Shown piece by piece: positions 1 through 11,267 of a DNA stretch of 64,000 nucleotides (its first letter is position 1; the number at the start of each line of letters is the position of its first letter). A program made the translations under genes and the position numbers. Origin of the DNA: Nymphaea colorata (taxonomy: Eukaryota; Streptophyta; Magnoliopsida; Nymphaeales; Nymphaeaceae). The DNA is taken from assembly GCF_008831285.2 (NCBI RefSeq), contig NC_045144.1:6870176-6934175 (forward strand), written 5' to 3'. Under the pieces are notes generated by a model that was not told the DNA's origin, ran no database searches, and worked only from the letters and a program-made list of their open reading frames with translations.

Positions 1-1593
1 TACATATTACACATACATATTCATTTGGTAATATGCATTCTCAAAAGTTGGTCTTAATCTAATAACCATGCACAGCCCATTTAATGGTTATGCTTTAACA
101 TATTTGTACGTAAGGAGTTTGGACAATATGAGAAAGCTCAATTTTCTTGGTTAGTGGTACCCATACTGGATCTCTTTGTGGCCTCTTGCAAGGATGCCGT
201 TGCCTACATGGTGATGTTGAAAGTTCATGGGGGAACTTTCGTAGTTCATGGATGGGGTTTAAGGATCTTCCACCTTAGACTTCTTGATGCATGAAGCTTA
301 CTTTAACTGATGTGTGGCAAAATGTCATTAAAAAGTATCAACGGCATTATCTACACTGACGTTTTGTGCAAATGTGGGTAAAAGTTTTATTGACGTTTTT
401 GCTATCTTTACTAACATTGATCTGATTTTTAGTAAAGACCTATTTTTTTTTCTCTAGACTATAAACATAGTATGTTCTTATCACCCAGCCTTATGAAGAC
501 AACATCATAAAAGATCAAATGTTAAAATTGCCAAATTTAAACTTCTGAGTGAGCAGCAGGTTCATCCCTACCTTTCGGAAGAAACCTGAAGACCTGTCAT
601 GCTCTTACCTCTAGGTCCTGAGTTACGTCGGTGTTAGCAATAGAAATGATACACCTGTCAACTTAGATGTCATGCCCAACATCCTTAAGACGTAGGAACA
701 TGTACTCATGGGAATCAAAATAGAGACTTGCTATTAACAGACATCTAACCTGACTAACTATGCTATGCCCCTTGTAGTAGTCAAATTTAAACTTTGATTC
801 AAGATCTTTTGCTTGAACCCTGCAAATCCCCCTTTACCAGTTGCCTGCTCATAATTAATGTGCGGTTGCCTGTATGTTAAGCTAGTGCAATGTTTCCTCC
901 ATGGGAAAAGGTAATGTTATTAGTTTTGTAAATCTATGAATGATGGGGAATTCAAATCCTTTTCCAAACACCAATTTCACAGATTATGTCTACTAGTTTA
1001 CTCCTTCCACTCTGTTTTCCTCATTCATGAGGTTGACCTTAGTTTACATCATGAAAGATTGGTTTTAATAGCTAACTTAGTTCGTCCTTCAGTATTACAA
1101 ATAAGGACCAAGTTAAGAGAAATATCAGAGGGTCTCATCCTCCTAGGCTTGGATGTGCTTAACATAGTAAATTAATTAATCACCAAGATTAAGACCAAGT
1201 TGGTGCAAAGATTCATGACATCCAGTACCAACCTTCTGAAAACAGAGCAAGAAAGAAGAAATTAGTGCAAACCATGACAACTAACATATATTTATAGATT
1301 TTGTGCATAGAGGTATACAGAGGAAAACCATACCACAACAGACATCAGAAGCAGCCCCTCGGAGGGAGACAAAACCCTACCAGCTAGCCCTCACAAATGG
1401 CTACTACAGCAAGCATTATTTACAGAGAAGTAGAAAATTCAAAAGCAGAGCCGAGTAAGCTGGAAAAAGAAGAAAAAGAGAAAACTGTCTATCGACTCTA
1501 TTCGCAGCAAAATCAAGAGGAGCCATCTCTCCTGTCACTTCCATGAGGGGAAGAGAACAAAAAAGCAGGCCACCATTTTTTAACGCTCTCAGA
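1..1593. other. 3' flank of the P450 gene, no gene seen
   Basis: AT-rich sequence downstream of the minus-strand P450 stop codon. The part nearest the stop, roughly 1400-1593, should hold the P450 3' UTR. The only open frame of note (936-1175) has no recognisable domain. I see no tRNA, transposon coding sequence or strong repeat here. Confidence 0.5.
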
Positions 1594-4500
1594 TTAAGCA
1601 GAGACACCACCTACGGCAGCAGTCCTCCTGGGTTTCGCCCTACAAACCAGAGGATTCTCCATCTCCAATGACATGCGCAGCCGTTCTCCGAGATCGACGG
1701 CCTCCGGCGATAGCCCGGCGGCCGACGCCGGGAGCCACTCGAAGTTCTGAAGCAGTTGAGCTAGCCAGAGCTGAACGCTGGCCAGTCCCATGGCCTTCCC
1801 TGGACAGACCCGCCGGCCTGCTCCGAAGGGAGCCAACCTCAGATCAGAGCCTAGAACGCTTACTTCCTCGCCGACCATGAACCTCTGGGGGTCGAATTCC
1901 TTAGGCCTCTCCCAGATTGTCTCGTCGTGGGTGATTGCCCACATGTTCACCATGGCCGTCGTGCCGGCCGGAATCCGGTGGCCGCCGACGTCGACGTCGT
2001 GAATGGCCAGCCTGGCCCAGGAGAGGAGCGGACCAGGAGGGTGCATCCTGAGTCCTTCCTTGACAATGGCTTGGAGGTAAGTGAGCTTAGGGAGGTCCGA
2101 GTCCTCCACCCCGCTGGCCGAGCCAACCACCGAGTCTATCTCCGACTGGGCTCGTCTCTGTACATCAGGGTGCAGCACCATTCGAGCCAGGATCCACTCG
2201 AGGAGGATGGCCACTGTATCGGTACCACGGAAGATCATCTCCTGCCCCAGCCGAAATTACAGTGAGAGAGAGATACATATAAAGAGCAAAATCACTTGAA
2301 ATTTAACTTACTCCATAGTGTTTGAAGAAGAACTATTCTTGGTAGTAAAATTTTTTACTACCAGTAATAGTTTTTCTTAAAACTATTACTACGGAATTCA
2401 AAACCAGCAGCTACCTGTTCAAGAGTGGTAGCTCTTGCAACATTGGGGAAAAATGTGTCTTTAAATGGACGGAGAAGTGAAAATTTCAAGAAAAGCAAGC
2501 TGCCCACTACGGCCATGGCCCCAAAAACTAAAGCTAAAACAGAACAAGTCGTTTTCCCGAGGGAATATTGATGGAAAATGTACACAAGACAACGATAAAG
2601 GCTCTCAAGCATTTGGCTGGTTGGGCTTGTTTTAAGCAGAAATAAGGTTCCAGATTTGATACCCGAGGCATCCCATCTTTTCCACAAGGCCCTATTTGGT
2701 TATAGTTAGGAAAAACTTTTCCTAGGAATGTGAAGCTTTACCATGTTGCAGTGAACCTTTCTGAGATTTCACTTGTCGTTTTACTAAACCAAAGGGTTTA
2801 AGTCTTTTGCAAGTTACTTTGGTTTAAGTCTTCTGCAAATTAACTCATCTAGGACACATGTTTGGTTTCCCTAATTTTATTGGAACTCACCTTGCCTGAG
2901 AAAACTTTCCCTGCTTTTTCTCTTATCAATGGCAAGACTTTTTCCTTGAAAACTTTCTGCCAAAGTCAAAACAGTGTTTCAAAACTTCAGATCTAAAAGT
3001 CATCTGATTGGATCTGATATGACATGATTTTGCTGATGTGACAAAAGATCCAAATTAGAATCCATGGTTCATGGGACTAAGTATGTACCTATGATCCTCA
3101 CTTGAAATCTTGTTCTGTTTTTTTGCATTTAGAAAAGGTCGGGGGTTTAAGATCGGAGTAGGGGAAGTCTGATCTTAACTTTATGAGTCTCAAACCCTGA
3201 GGATTTTTAAAAGTCTGGATTTGGCAAGAGAAGGGTAATCTCCTATTAGAACACAAGAAATGAAAACAAAACTGGCCAAAAGACTGAACATTATCCAAGA
3301 ATATCGAAAAGGAAAGAAGATAACTCTATCTCGCATGCGAAATATAAAATGAACTAGCTCGTCTGGCAGCAAGCGTTAAGGAAGAATCTCCCGTCACCTT
3401 TCATCGGGTTGTACAATGAAAACATCGTTTCTCAGCCAAGCGAAGGGCCACTTGATACAAAGCATCATTTTCAGTACAAGTTCTTGAAAAGGACTCGCTG
3501 GAACAAGCACTCACAAAGTAGAAGAGAATCAAACCGACCCATGCAAATTAAAAGTAAGCATTATAATTAAAATATAAAGGGATAATAGGGGAAAAATCCC
3601 ATTTCAGCAAAAGAAATTACTTTAATTTATAGGGGAAATGATCAAAATTTGAAAAAATGGTCTTAGATTCTTAAAAGAAATACCCAATTAAGTTTACAGA
3701 ACTTAAAAAAAAAAAAATTATGAGAAAGGCAATGAGACGAGAGGAAAAGAAAAAAACTGGATAATTACGTACCCAAAGAACCGCTATCATATCAGAATCT
3801 TCAAGCTTATTCTCTCCTTCCAAACTGAGCAGTGCGTCCACAAAATCACCATCATTGCCACCACCATTTTCCGCCATTATCTTCTTCTCTCTGTGCTCCT
3901 CTATGATCTTTCCGACGAATGCGTTTACCCGAGAAACCAAGTTCCGGCAGCGCCGCCTCACCCTTTGAAGGTCCAGGCACCTCAGGAAGGGAAGGTGGTC
4001 TCCCCAGTTCAGCACTCCCAGCAGCTCATACCCTTCTCTGACCATCTCCGCCAGCTGGGCCCCGTCGGCGGAGAAGTCGTACGAACGACCGAAGACCATC
4101 TCCATGACGTGGTTCAGAGACCCCAGGTGCAGGATCCTCTTCACCTTCACCACGCCGCTTGTCTCCATTGAGGCCAGAATTTGCGCTACCATCTTCTCGC
4201 CGACGGCCCGGCGCGTTCCGGCGGCGGCGTCCATCCTCCGCCGACTGAAGAGGTGCGACGCGGCAACTCGGCGGAGTTTGCGCCAATAGTCACCGTAGGG
4301 AGCGAAACCCATGGCCCGGTGGAAGAGGAGCTCGTAAGCGGACTCCTTTACCGGCCTGTCGGCGAATGCGTGGCTGCAGAGAATGTCCTTGGCGGTGTCC
4401 GGCGAACTGCAGATGACGACGCGGGTGAGGCCGAGGCTGAGGGGCATAAGGTCGAGTGCGGAGAGTGAGCGCGCGGCAGCCGAGAGCCAGCGGTGGGGGG

Positions 4501-4729
4501 TGGCAGATGCCATGGCAGGGAGGCAGCCGAGGAGTGGAAGGCCGGCGGGGCCACGGAGGAGGGGAGGGCGGCAGAGAATCCAAGCGAGGCCTCCATGGGG
4601 AAGGAGGGCGACGAACAAGAGGCAGAGAGCGAGGGCGACGAAAGAAGAAGGAAGTGGTAGCGGGGAGGCTGCGAGGGAAACAGGAAGAGCAAGCAGCCAC
4701 CAACTGGGCTCTCTGCTGGAATAACCCAT
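1594..4729 (-). CDS. CYP78A: Cytochrome P450 of the CYP78A family (KLUH-like)
   Basis: Two exons, 3773-4729 and 1594-2241, split by a 1531-bp GT-AG intron; the protein is 534 aa, normal for CYP78A. The junction falls after a Trp codon, just before EMIFRGTDT, where CYP78A genes carry an intron. Visible motifs: N-terminal hydrophobic anchor (about residues 10-55), hinge GPAGLPLLG (about 60-68), I-helix GTDT (325-328), EGLR of the ExxR pair (381-384), DPQRF (436-440) and the haem loop [10 protein letters not shown], with the iron-ligand Cys near 465. All catalytic motifs are intact. Known of the family: ER-anchored monooxygenases that act on fatty acids in vitro and promote organ, seed or leaf growth through an unidentified mobile signal. 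The start is the first ATG, about 145 bp after a TATA-like site. Family placement is firm; the subfamily member is not. Confidence 0.93.
2341..2390. repeat. Two adjacent perfect hairpins in the P450 intron
   Basis: First hairpin: 10-bp arms at 2341-2350 and 2353-2362 with a 2-base loop. Second hairpin: 12-bp arms at 2363-2374 and 2379-2390 with a 4-base loop. They abut without a spacer, about 100 bp from the 3' splice site of the P450 intron in the direction of transcription. Confidence 0.75.
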
Positions 4730-4873
4730 TGCAACTACGCAGCAGCAGAAGAGAAGAGAGAGAGTGAAAAGGAGAGAAAGAGAGAGGGCGGGGGTGGCGG
4801 TTCTTTTGGAAGCGGAAGTAGAAGCGGCGCGGACTGGTTATCTGTGGAGTGCATGGTAGTACGTAACCGTTGC

Positions 4874-4881
4874 TTTTATAG
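4874..4881 (-). promoter_or_regulatory. TATA box candidate of the P450 gene
   Basis: On the minus strand the sequence reads CTATAAAA, about 145 bp upstream of the P450 ATG. It lies between GC-richer sequence on the gene side and AT-rich repeat on the other. Spacing fits a 5' leader of about 110-120 bases. It is judged by match and position only. Confidence 0.55.
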
Positions 4882-4904
4882 TTAAGTCACGCCGGTACCG
4901 TACA

Positions 4905-6870
4905 TCTTAAAAATGTAGGTGTAAACATGGAATAAATTATTTATTATTAATTTATAATAATAATAAATAATAATATATATGAAAAATTATTTCTAAATCA
5001 TAAAATTATTAAATATCAAAATCAAAATTGCAATTTTCTCATTTTTTTTTTGTTAATAAGAAGGTTAGGTTCGGGGTCGGAGGGGCTGGGCGAAGCGCTC
5101 CGTTAGTCCGTTGTTCACTAAGGGTATTCCTATAACTATTTTGGTTTTGGGTAAATTGAATTGGACCAGAATCCAAATCGAAACTCTATCGCTCGAAGAG
5201 GAAGCCCCACGGGTTCCCCTTCCTTGTCTTCCTCTTCCTCGTCTTCCTCTCTATCTCCCTCTTTGTGGCCCTCTCAATCTCTCATTCCCCAGGTGAGCAT
5301 CGACACAAAGAAGAAGAAGGAATGAGCAGTAGCGACGGCGGCGATTTGGGTAACTAGCTCTTCCTCCCGTCCTCACCTCTCTTCCTCCCTCTCCCAACTG
5401 TTTCCCCCTCGCTCGAGCCCTCTATAACTATATAATTTTGGTGCCCAAACATAAACCAAGCGACTTAAATCCATATCCAGCATATGTATCAATGTCCTTT
5501 TTATCAGATGCTCTCAAGAATCTTGCTTTTTGGCAATAAAGGTTAGGATAAAAAAGGTGATTTTAGTGTCTGTTCTTCGTTTCTCAAAGCTAACTTATTT
5601 CACCTTGGTGGGTCTTTGTCAGTCTAATTCCATCTCAAACTTGAATTTATAATTAAATTTCGAAACAGAACAAACCCAAAAAATTGTGTCCTTTCAACCA
5701 ATTCTCCATTGCTTTTCGGGGTGGAGCAAGTGGGAGCCCACTTCCGCTGTCTATGGGCACACAGAGGGGACCCCCTCCCCCCTTCCTGCCCATCCGCTTT
5801 CTCCGCCGCCGTTGGTAATGGGGAAGGGTGGCGGCGGAGCCCACTCTTCTAGGCGCCTACCCACGAGCCCCTAGGGTCTGACACTACCTGCACAGGAGCA
5901 AAGCTAGGATTTTCTTCAAGGCGTATTAAACGGTTCAACAAACTTATCCAGGTAGGACCAAACTAAACTCAAATCTAAAAAATACGTTACACAACTAAAA
6001 ATTTTCAATTTTTGTAATGTTATTTTTTTCTTTTTTGAATTAATTGGGGTTGAGCCATGGCTTAGGTGGCCCCTTTCCCTCCGCCCCTACACCTACACCT
6101 GCCTATAGTGCCTACTTGGCCTTTTATAGGCAATCCGGATAAGATCCAACCCGACAGATCCAATACTGTAGCCCGATACATCACTGGTGTCTTCAACGTG
6201 GGTCCTTGGGTTTGAATCTGAATTGCACCCGCCCCATTCTCGATCGGGTTGAGAATTCCCAGTTCTCATCAATTACACAGACCATAAAAGGTTTCAGATT
6301 TATCTGGATCTGGAACTCTCTATCCTGATCCAGAGTGTGGATGAGATGAACTCGTAGGGAGGGAATGGATCTTCCGAAAGCAGGCTTTTACGACTCCATA
6401 AAGAATCAAACATTTAAGTAGGAAAGAAGATTTTTTTTTCGTGAAAAAAAGTCGGATCTAGAGAGGTCTGACTTTTTTTGAGGGGATGTTTTTCTCAATT
6501 CAACGAAGAAACACTTGTAAAATTCCTTGTATTTGATGCTACGGGGAAAATTCCTTGTATTTGATACCCGTTTAGATTAAAATTTTATTTTTTTAATTTT
6601 TTTGTTTTAAAAATATATATCTATTATTATTAAATACATTTTATATTTTAAAAATTTATTTTATAATTAAAAAATATTTTTTAATTTCAAATGGATCCGA
6701 CCCGACCTTATGTTGTTTCTTATAGGAGCTAATGCAATCCAAGCTTGAGCTCACATGAGACCGAGAAAAAGGATCACATTCGAGTTTCAATTTCTCAAAA
6801 TATATTTTTTTTGCCAAAAACTGATGGCAATACAATAAATTTAAGGGAAAAAATCACGTGAAAAAATAAT
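4905..6870. repeat. AT-rich cores with GC-rich flanks and an orphan exon-like stretch
   Basis: An AT-rich block (about 4915-5050) is followed by pyrimidine-rich, leader-like DNA with a short ATG frame at 5322, then a GC-richer block (5690-5880). Further on come blocks with phrases such as gatccgacccgacc (near 6690), which recur in other spacers of the window. No gene could be completed here. Confidence 0.4.
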
Positions 6871-6871
6871 G

Positions 6872-7196
6872 TCTACATGCAGTCATTTATTGTCCTGATT
6901 AAAAAGCTTTTCAACTAGTCACACTTGGATGTGGCTAGTCTACTTTGTGTCAGATTGAATTCACAATCTAAATATTTTCCAATAGGAGGATCTCACACTA
7001 GCAAATAGCACTAATTAAAGTGAAGTGAAGTGAACATGCAATAGACAAAGCAGTTGAAATTTGTGATGAAGTCTAAAATCTAAATGTTGGTAATGTGAGT
7101 GTCGGTGCTGTATATGTGAGTGTGTGTAAAGTGAGCTTGTATGTACATGGTACACACATAAAAGATGCTTATGTAATTCAGTTGGAATATTACATC
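6872..7196 (+). repeat. Dispersed 325-bp repeat, copy 1
   Basis: Almost identical to 25502-25821 in the same orientation. The length difference is one lost GTGAA unit in copy 2, plus a handful of substitutions. The shared block starts at tctacatgcagtc and ends at attacatc. No coding potential, clear terminal inverted repeat or target duplication is seen. It is probably a fragment of a young retrotransposon or non-autonomous element. Confidence 0.8.
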
Positions 7197-7255
7197 TTTT
7201 AATATTAGTTTACATAATTTTTGCCATTGTTTTTCTCTCCGTCGTCCATCATGAT

Positions 7256-7309
7256 GCATCGGAGACCTTCATGAATGATGTGGCATCGGAGGCCTTCATG
7301 AATGAGGTG
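7256..7309 (+). repeat. 27-bp tandem duplication
   Basis: Two adjacent 27-bp units (7256-7282 and 7283-7309) that begin gcatcggag and differ at only a few bases. They lie 60 bp past the end of dispersed repeat copy 1. Confidence 0.7.
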
Positions 7310-8821
7310 GGTGACTTTGGGACTTTGTGAAACCAATGTCCTCATTATTTCTAAAGTATGCATTGTATCTGCAGATTTGAACTGTCTGCGTTACAATATA
7401 TAACCAGGATTTGTATCGTGAAATTTCATTCAAAGCAGTGTGCAACACTTGAACAAATATATTAGAGAAAGTGTGTCCATATAAAGAAATCGGCTCATCT
7501 AACTGCTACTTTATGCTACATTAATTTGAAATGACATTAAACAGAATTAAGTTAGTAACTAATGCACATTTTGTTGCCATTCCAAAGGACCCCCGACTAA
7601 TTAGGGAAATGGTGTATGGAGGCCACGCATCACTTCATATATAATATGCATACAATATTCATTTGTTGTTAAAAGCAACAAGAAGTACTAACTTAACCTA
7701 GAGCAGCTAGACTTAGTGCAACTTACTCTAGCTTGCATGAATTTATTAATTGATTAATGCTAGAAATGAAAGCACTTGTATTAAAAGCTCAGAATCACAG
7801 CTTTTGTGTTTGGAGGAATGACGCAGCTAGTGAGGTAAAACAGAGACACATCAGTTGCTGGTTGGAAGGCCTAGAATCAAAGACGTTCAGTGGTTTATGG
7901 TGCATGAAATCAAAAGGGAAGGGATCTTTTACCGCATCATTTGGTCTTTTGATGTAAAGACAATGTTCTAAAGACCACCCTATTCTAGTTTTAAAATGGG
8001 CACTTCACATCATAGGCTCATGCAATTGACATGACCACTGTCATGAATGATGCATTAAATATTCTTTATAGTGCTTGGTTTAATATCATATCGAGATAAA
8101 TAATTCCCAAGACAATGATAGGATATATTCATGTTGGAGAATCATTGCTGATCTTTTTTAATCGCTTTGCTGAAAAGAACATGTATATATGTTCTTGTCA
8201 TAAACAGCAATTAGGGCATCTCTTAGTTCCAAATTAAGAAGATTGCTTGTTCAGTACTGTCCTCCCAAATCCCATAAAATAATGAACACGAGGACTTAGT
8301 GATGGTGAGGATGAAGATTGCTTCAAAGATTGTTTGAATAAAAAACTCTTATCAGTTAGATGGCATTTTCACACCGTTTAGATCAGAGGCCACTTTTCCA
8401 ATTCTCTCGTTCATCATACATATCGTGTTTGTTATAACAGCTTTTTTGTTAAATAGGAAAATTTTGATACAATGAGTTAGGTTACCAAGAAAATGCTGTT
8501 CATAAGTTCATCCTATGAAACACTATATGTGTGATTTACCATATTCACTTCTTTTCATGCATGCATTTTGTGCAGTATCAGGCAGGTGAACTAATGAGAC
8601 CTGCTCAATATAAAGTTCGTAAGGAAAAAAGGGACAAAAAAATGTTGAAATAAAGTTGGTAATAGAAAAAAGAAGAGGAAGGAAATTAAGGTTGGTTAAA
8701 TGGACTGAAGAGTTAAGAATCTTTGTAAGATAACGATCTCAACCAAGGCAGTGTGATCAATCATTTGCTATAGAAAAAGGGATTAAGGAGAAGGAGACTC
8801 AAACTTGTTATTGATGGGCAC
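7310..8821. other. AT-rich spacer, no gene seen
   Basis: Apart from a 66-aa frame at 7757-7957 without recognisable features, I see no exon-like sequence, RNA gene or clear mobile element. Confidence 0.4.
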
Positions 8822-8824
8822 TAA

Positions 8825-8987
8825 GAGGTCGTTTGGAAGCAAACATACTTTGTGAGTGTTTCATGAATCTGACCTACAGGTAAAGATAGATTCGAGAACA
8901 ATTACTCTAGCGCTCCATGAATCTTCCCTAAATTTTGATGCAGATTCATGAAACACTCACATGGTATTCCTGATGCCAAACAACTTC
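8825..8987. mobile_element. PIF/Harbinger (Tourist-like) MITE
   Basis: The element is 163 bp. Its ends are GAGGTCGTTTGG on the left and CCAAACAACTTC on the right, inverted with two mismatches in 12. A second inverted block lies further in: gtgagtgtttcatgaatctg against its exact reverse complement near 8941-8960. The element is flanked on both sides by TAA (8822-8824 and 8988-8990), the 3-bp target duplication typical of PIF/Harbinger elements. It has no coding capacity, so it depends on a transposase elsewhere. The family call rests on end sequence, size and target site. Confidence 0.8.
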
Positions 8988-8990
8988 TAA

Positions 8991-10850
8991 TAATAGTTTA
9001 TAACAACCCGAACTTTGTTAATCATTCCAAAAACCTTTAGACCCTTCAAATGCATAGTACGATATTGTGGGGTACCCAATATGTCATAAACCAATACATG
9101 GAGTTTTGTGTGGGAAACTGCCTGCATAGGCTCCATATAGTTCAGCCACAGCCAAAGAGTTGGTTCAAGAAAATTAATTAGGCATTAGGATGAGATATCA
9201 TGAGTTTTAAAACATATTCGGTGCTACCACTCTTGTTCCGGGCCTTGCTAGCATGATCCATAGCTGGTTTATTTGGGTTATATTCATAATTACTTTTTAA
9301 ACCAATTTATAAATCATTTTTATATTTTTTTAATAAAAAGGCTGATACAAGCCTATACTTAATGTGTGTTTGTATGGGTGTGTATTATGTTGATATAATG
9401 TCCATTATTTCACCGTACAATCATATCCGTTTTTTTAATAATAAAGGTGTAGGGCCTAACCCTATCACCCATATACGGGAAAATGGAGCTCCATGAGATA
9501 GAAAGGAGTTCTTAGATAACCGCAGTTATAAGTTCAGTTCTAATGGTCAAATATGACTCAGTTGGAAGGTTTAGTTACTATACTCACGATCATTTCATGA
9601 TGTCGGCTTCTGTCGTTTTTTGTTGTATATATATCTTGTATTTGAGGTGTGGATAGGGTGGTGTGGTTACTTAAATCCCAATTATCTTTTCGTTTTTCCA
9701 TGGGCGACCAAATCTTACCCTTCTAGTTTTTAGAACTCTACCGGTGTTGTAAGACTGGTTGGACATTTTCTCAGTTTACTATATATATATATATATATAC
9801 ACTACCGTAATTGATAGTTTTGATTTCATATTTAAAGAGTACCAGTGTAAACTCTTCCTCTTTATATCTTTATATATAAAGGAGCTAAACTCCTTCAGTC
9901 AACTTGAAGTCAACTTGAGCTTTGTCAAATCATAACCACCTGACTCATTGCATTGAGTGGATGTGATTAAACTCACTGCCCTATGCAATACATCAGGTTG
10001 TGTGTTGTAAAAAGTTGGTGGATTTCTCTGCCCACACACATTGTCTCTCTTTGTACGTGTTGTATGTGTATATTTTTACTTTCTTTTTTTACTAGCATCT
10101 TCTAGATTTTAATAAAAAGAGTTGGTGTGATGGCTTGGGTCCAATGGGTCCAATGTTGTTAGGCAGTCAGTCTTCTTGAATCAACCTCTTATGTTATAAA
10201 AGGAGTTGAAACACTCTAGTGCATTGAGGCGACATCTAGAGATACCAAAGGCAGAGCAGAACCCTAGTGGGATAGGAGGAGGGGTGTGAAAGGCTTCGGC
10301 CTTCACTAGCTTTGGTGGTGGGATCTCCTCCCGCTCACCTAAAGGAAGAGTTAACACACTTGAAAACCAGTCCTATTTTACTCAATTTTTGTATATCTTG
10401 TATGGAAAGAGATGGGAAGCGTTTTCATTGTTTTACACTCTTTGTTTTCTTGAAATAATAATCAAGTTAATATAGTTACTTTGCATTATGTAACTATGAG
10501 TCTAAAACCTTTAATTACACTTAGAACCAATGGAGGAGCCATAACTTTTTAGTTGACCTAGGACACCAATATATAGTGACCCAATTTTAGGTCCTTAAGA
10601 AATAAAAAAAACTGAGGGGCACCAATATGTAATAAACTAAAGTATGTGAGGGCACCCGTATATAAATAAGCTAAATATAGCACCTGGTTGTGCATGCTAG
10701 TATTTAGAAGAAGATCATTTCAGAAGCCATATTTGGTTGTTGTCTGAAGATTATTTTAGCTAAAACATAGTTGAACTTCTTTTATCATTTGAAGGCCATT
10801 TATTAATTAGTTTCGTATTTAAAATAAACCTTCTTCAACTAACTCTTGTA
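8991..10850. repeat. Spacer with (TA)n and an LTR-like block
   Basis: Contains a (TA)n tract at about 9779-9799. A block at about 10110-10520 has the layout of a retrotransposon LTR: a TATA-like ttataaaagg near 10196, then leader-like sequence with gatctcctcccgctcacct. Matching second ends, a primer-binding site and coding remains were not found, so the LTR reading is weak. Confidence 0.35.
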
Positions 10851-10851
10851 C

Positions 10852-11100
10852 AAATGTGATGGACATTTTAATCATTTAGTATTAGTCTATACTTTTTTTT
10901 CTTATTTTTCTCTCAACTATACATCTGTTTTAGATGGACAGTCTCGTTGGATGATTCTGAATGCTCATAGTTATCATTTTTTTTTTCTCTCTCTCTCTCT
11001 TTATATACATGTATATATGTGTGTGTAAAACAACGTTGAGAGAAAAATAAAGAAAAAGAGTATGAACTAATAATAAATGATTAAAATGTCCATCACATTT
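10852..11100. mobile_element. Foldback element with 66-bp inverted arms
   Basis: Arms at 10852-10917 and 11035-11100 are inverted copies that match at nearly every position. The loop is about 117 bp and includes a short CT run. Both arms start with the phrase aaatgtgatggacatttta read inwards. There is no obvious target duplication and no coding capacity. It is MITE-like; transcription through it would give a long hairpin RNA. Confidence 0.75.
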
Positions 11101-11116
11101 TTCTCTTTGCTTTTCT

Positions 11117-11190
11117 CTTAACTATCCATTATAATGAATCAAATAATTATGATCTTAACTATCCATTATAATGAATCAAATAATTATGAT
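11117..11190 (+). repeat. 37-bp tandem duplication
   Basis: Two adjacent 37-bp units (11117-11153 and 11154-11190), essentially identical, starting just outside the right arm of the foldback at 10852-11100. Confidence 0.8.
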
Positions 11191-11227
11191 TATATGGCTG
11201 GGTGAGTCTCAAAAGCTAGTGTTACCT

Positions 11228-11229
<2 letters not shown>

Positions 11230-11263
<34 letters not shown>
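11230..11263. repeat. (TA)n microsatellite
   Basis: Uninterrupted TA dinucleotide run of about 34 bp in gene-free spacer. Confidence 0.9.

Positions 11264-11267
<4 letters not shown>

Noticed and set aside
3893-4767. Long frames opposite and beside the P450 first exon
   Set aside because: They are by-products of the GC-rich exon in other frames; the CYP78A reading has all family motifs.
6872-7196. Reading the 325-bp repeat as an LTR with TG...CA ends
   Set aside because: The two copies share bases beyond both proposed ends, and no 5-bp target duplication flanks either copy.
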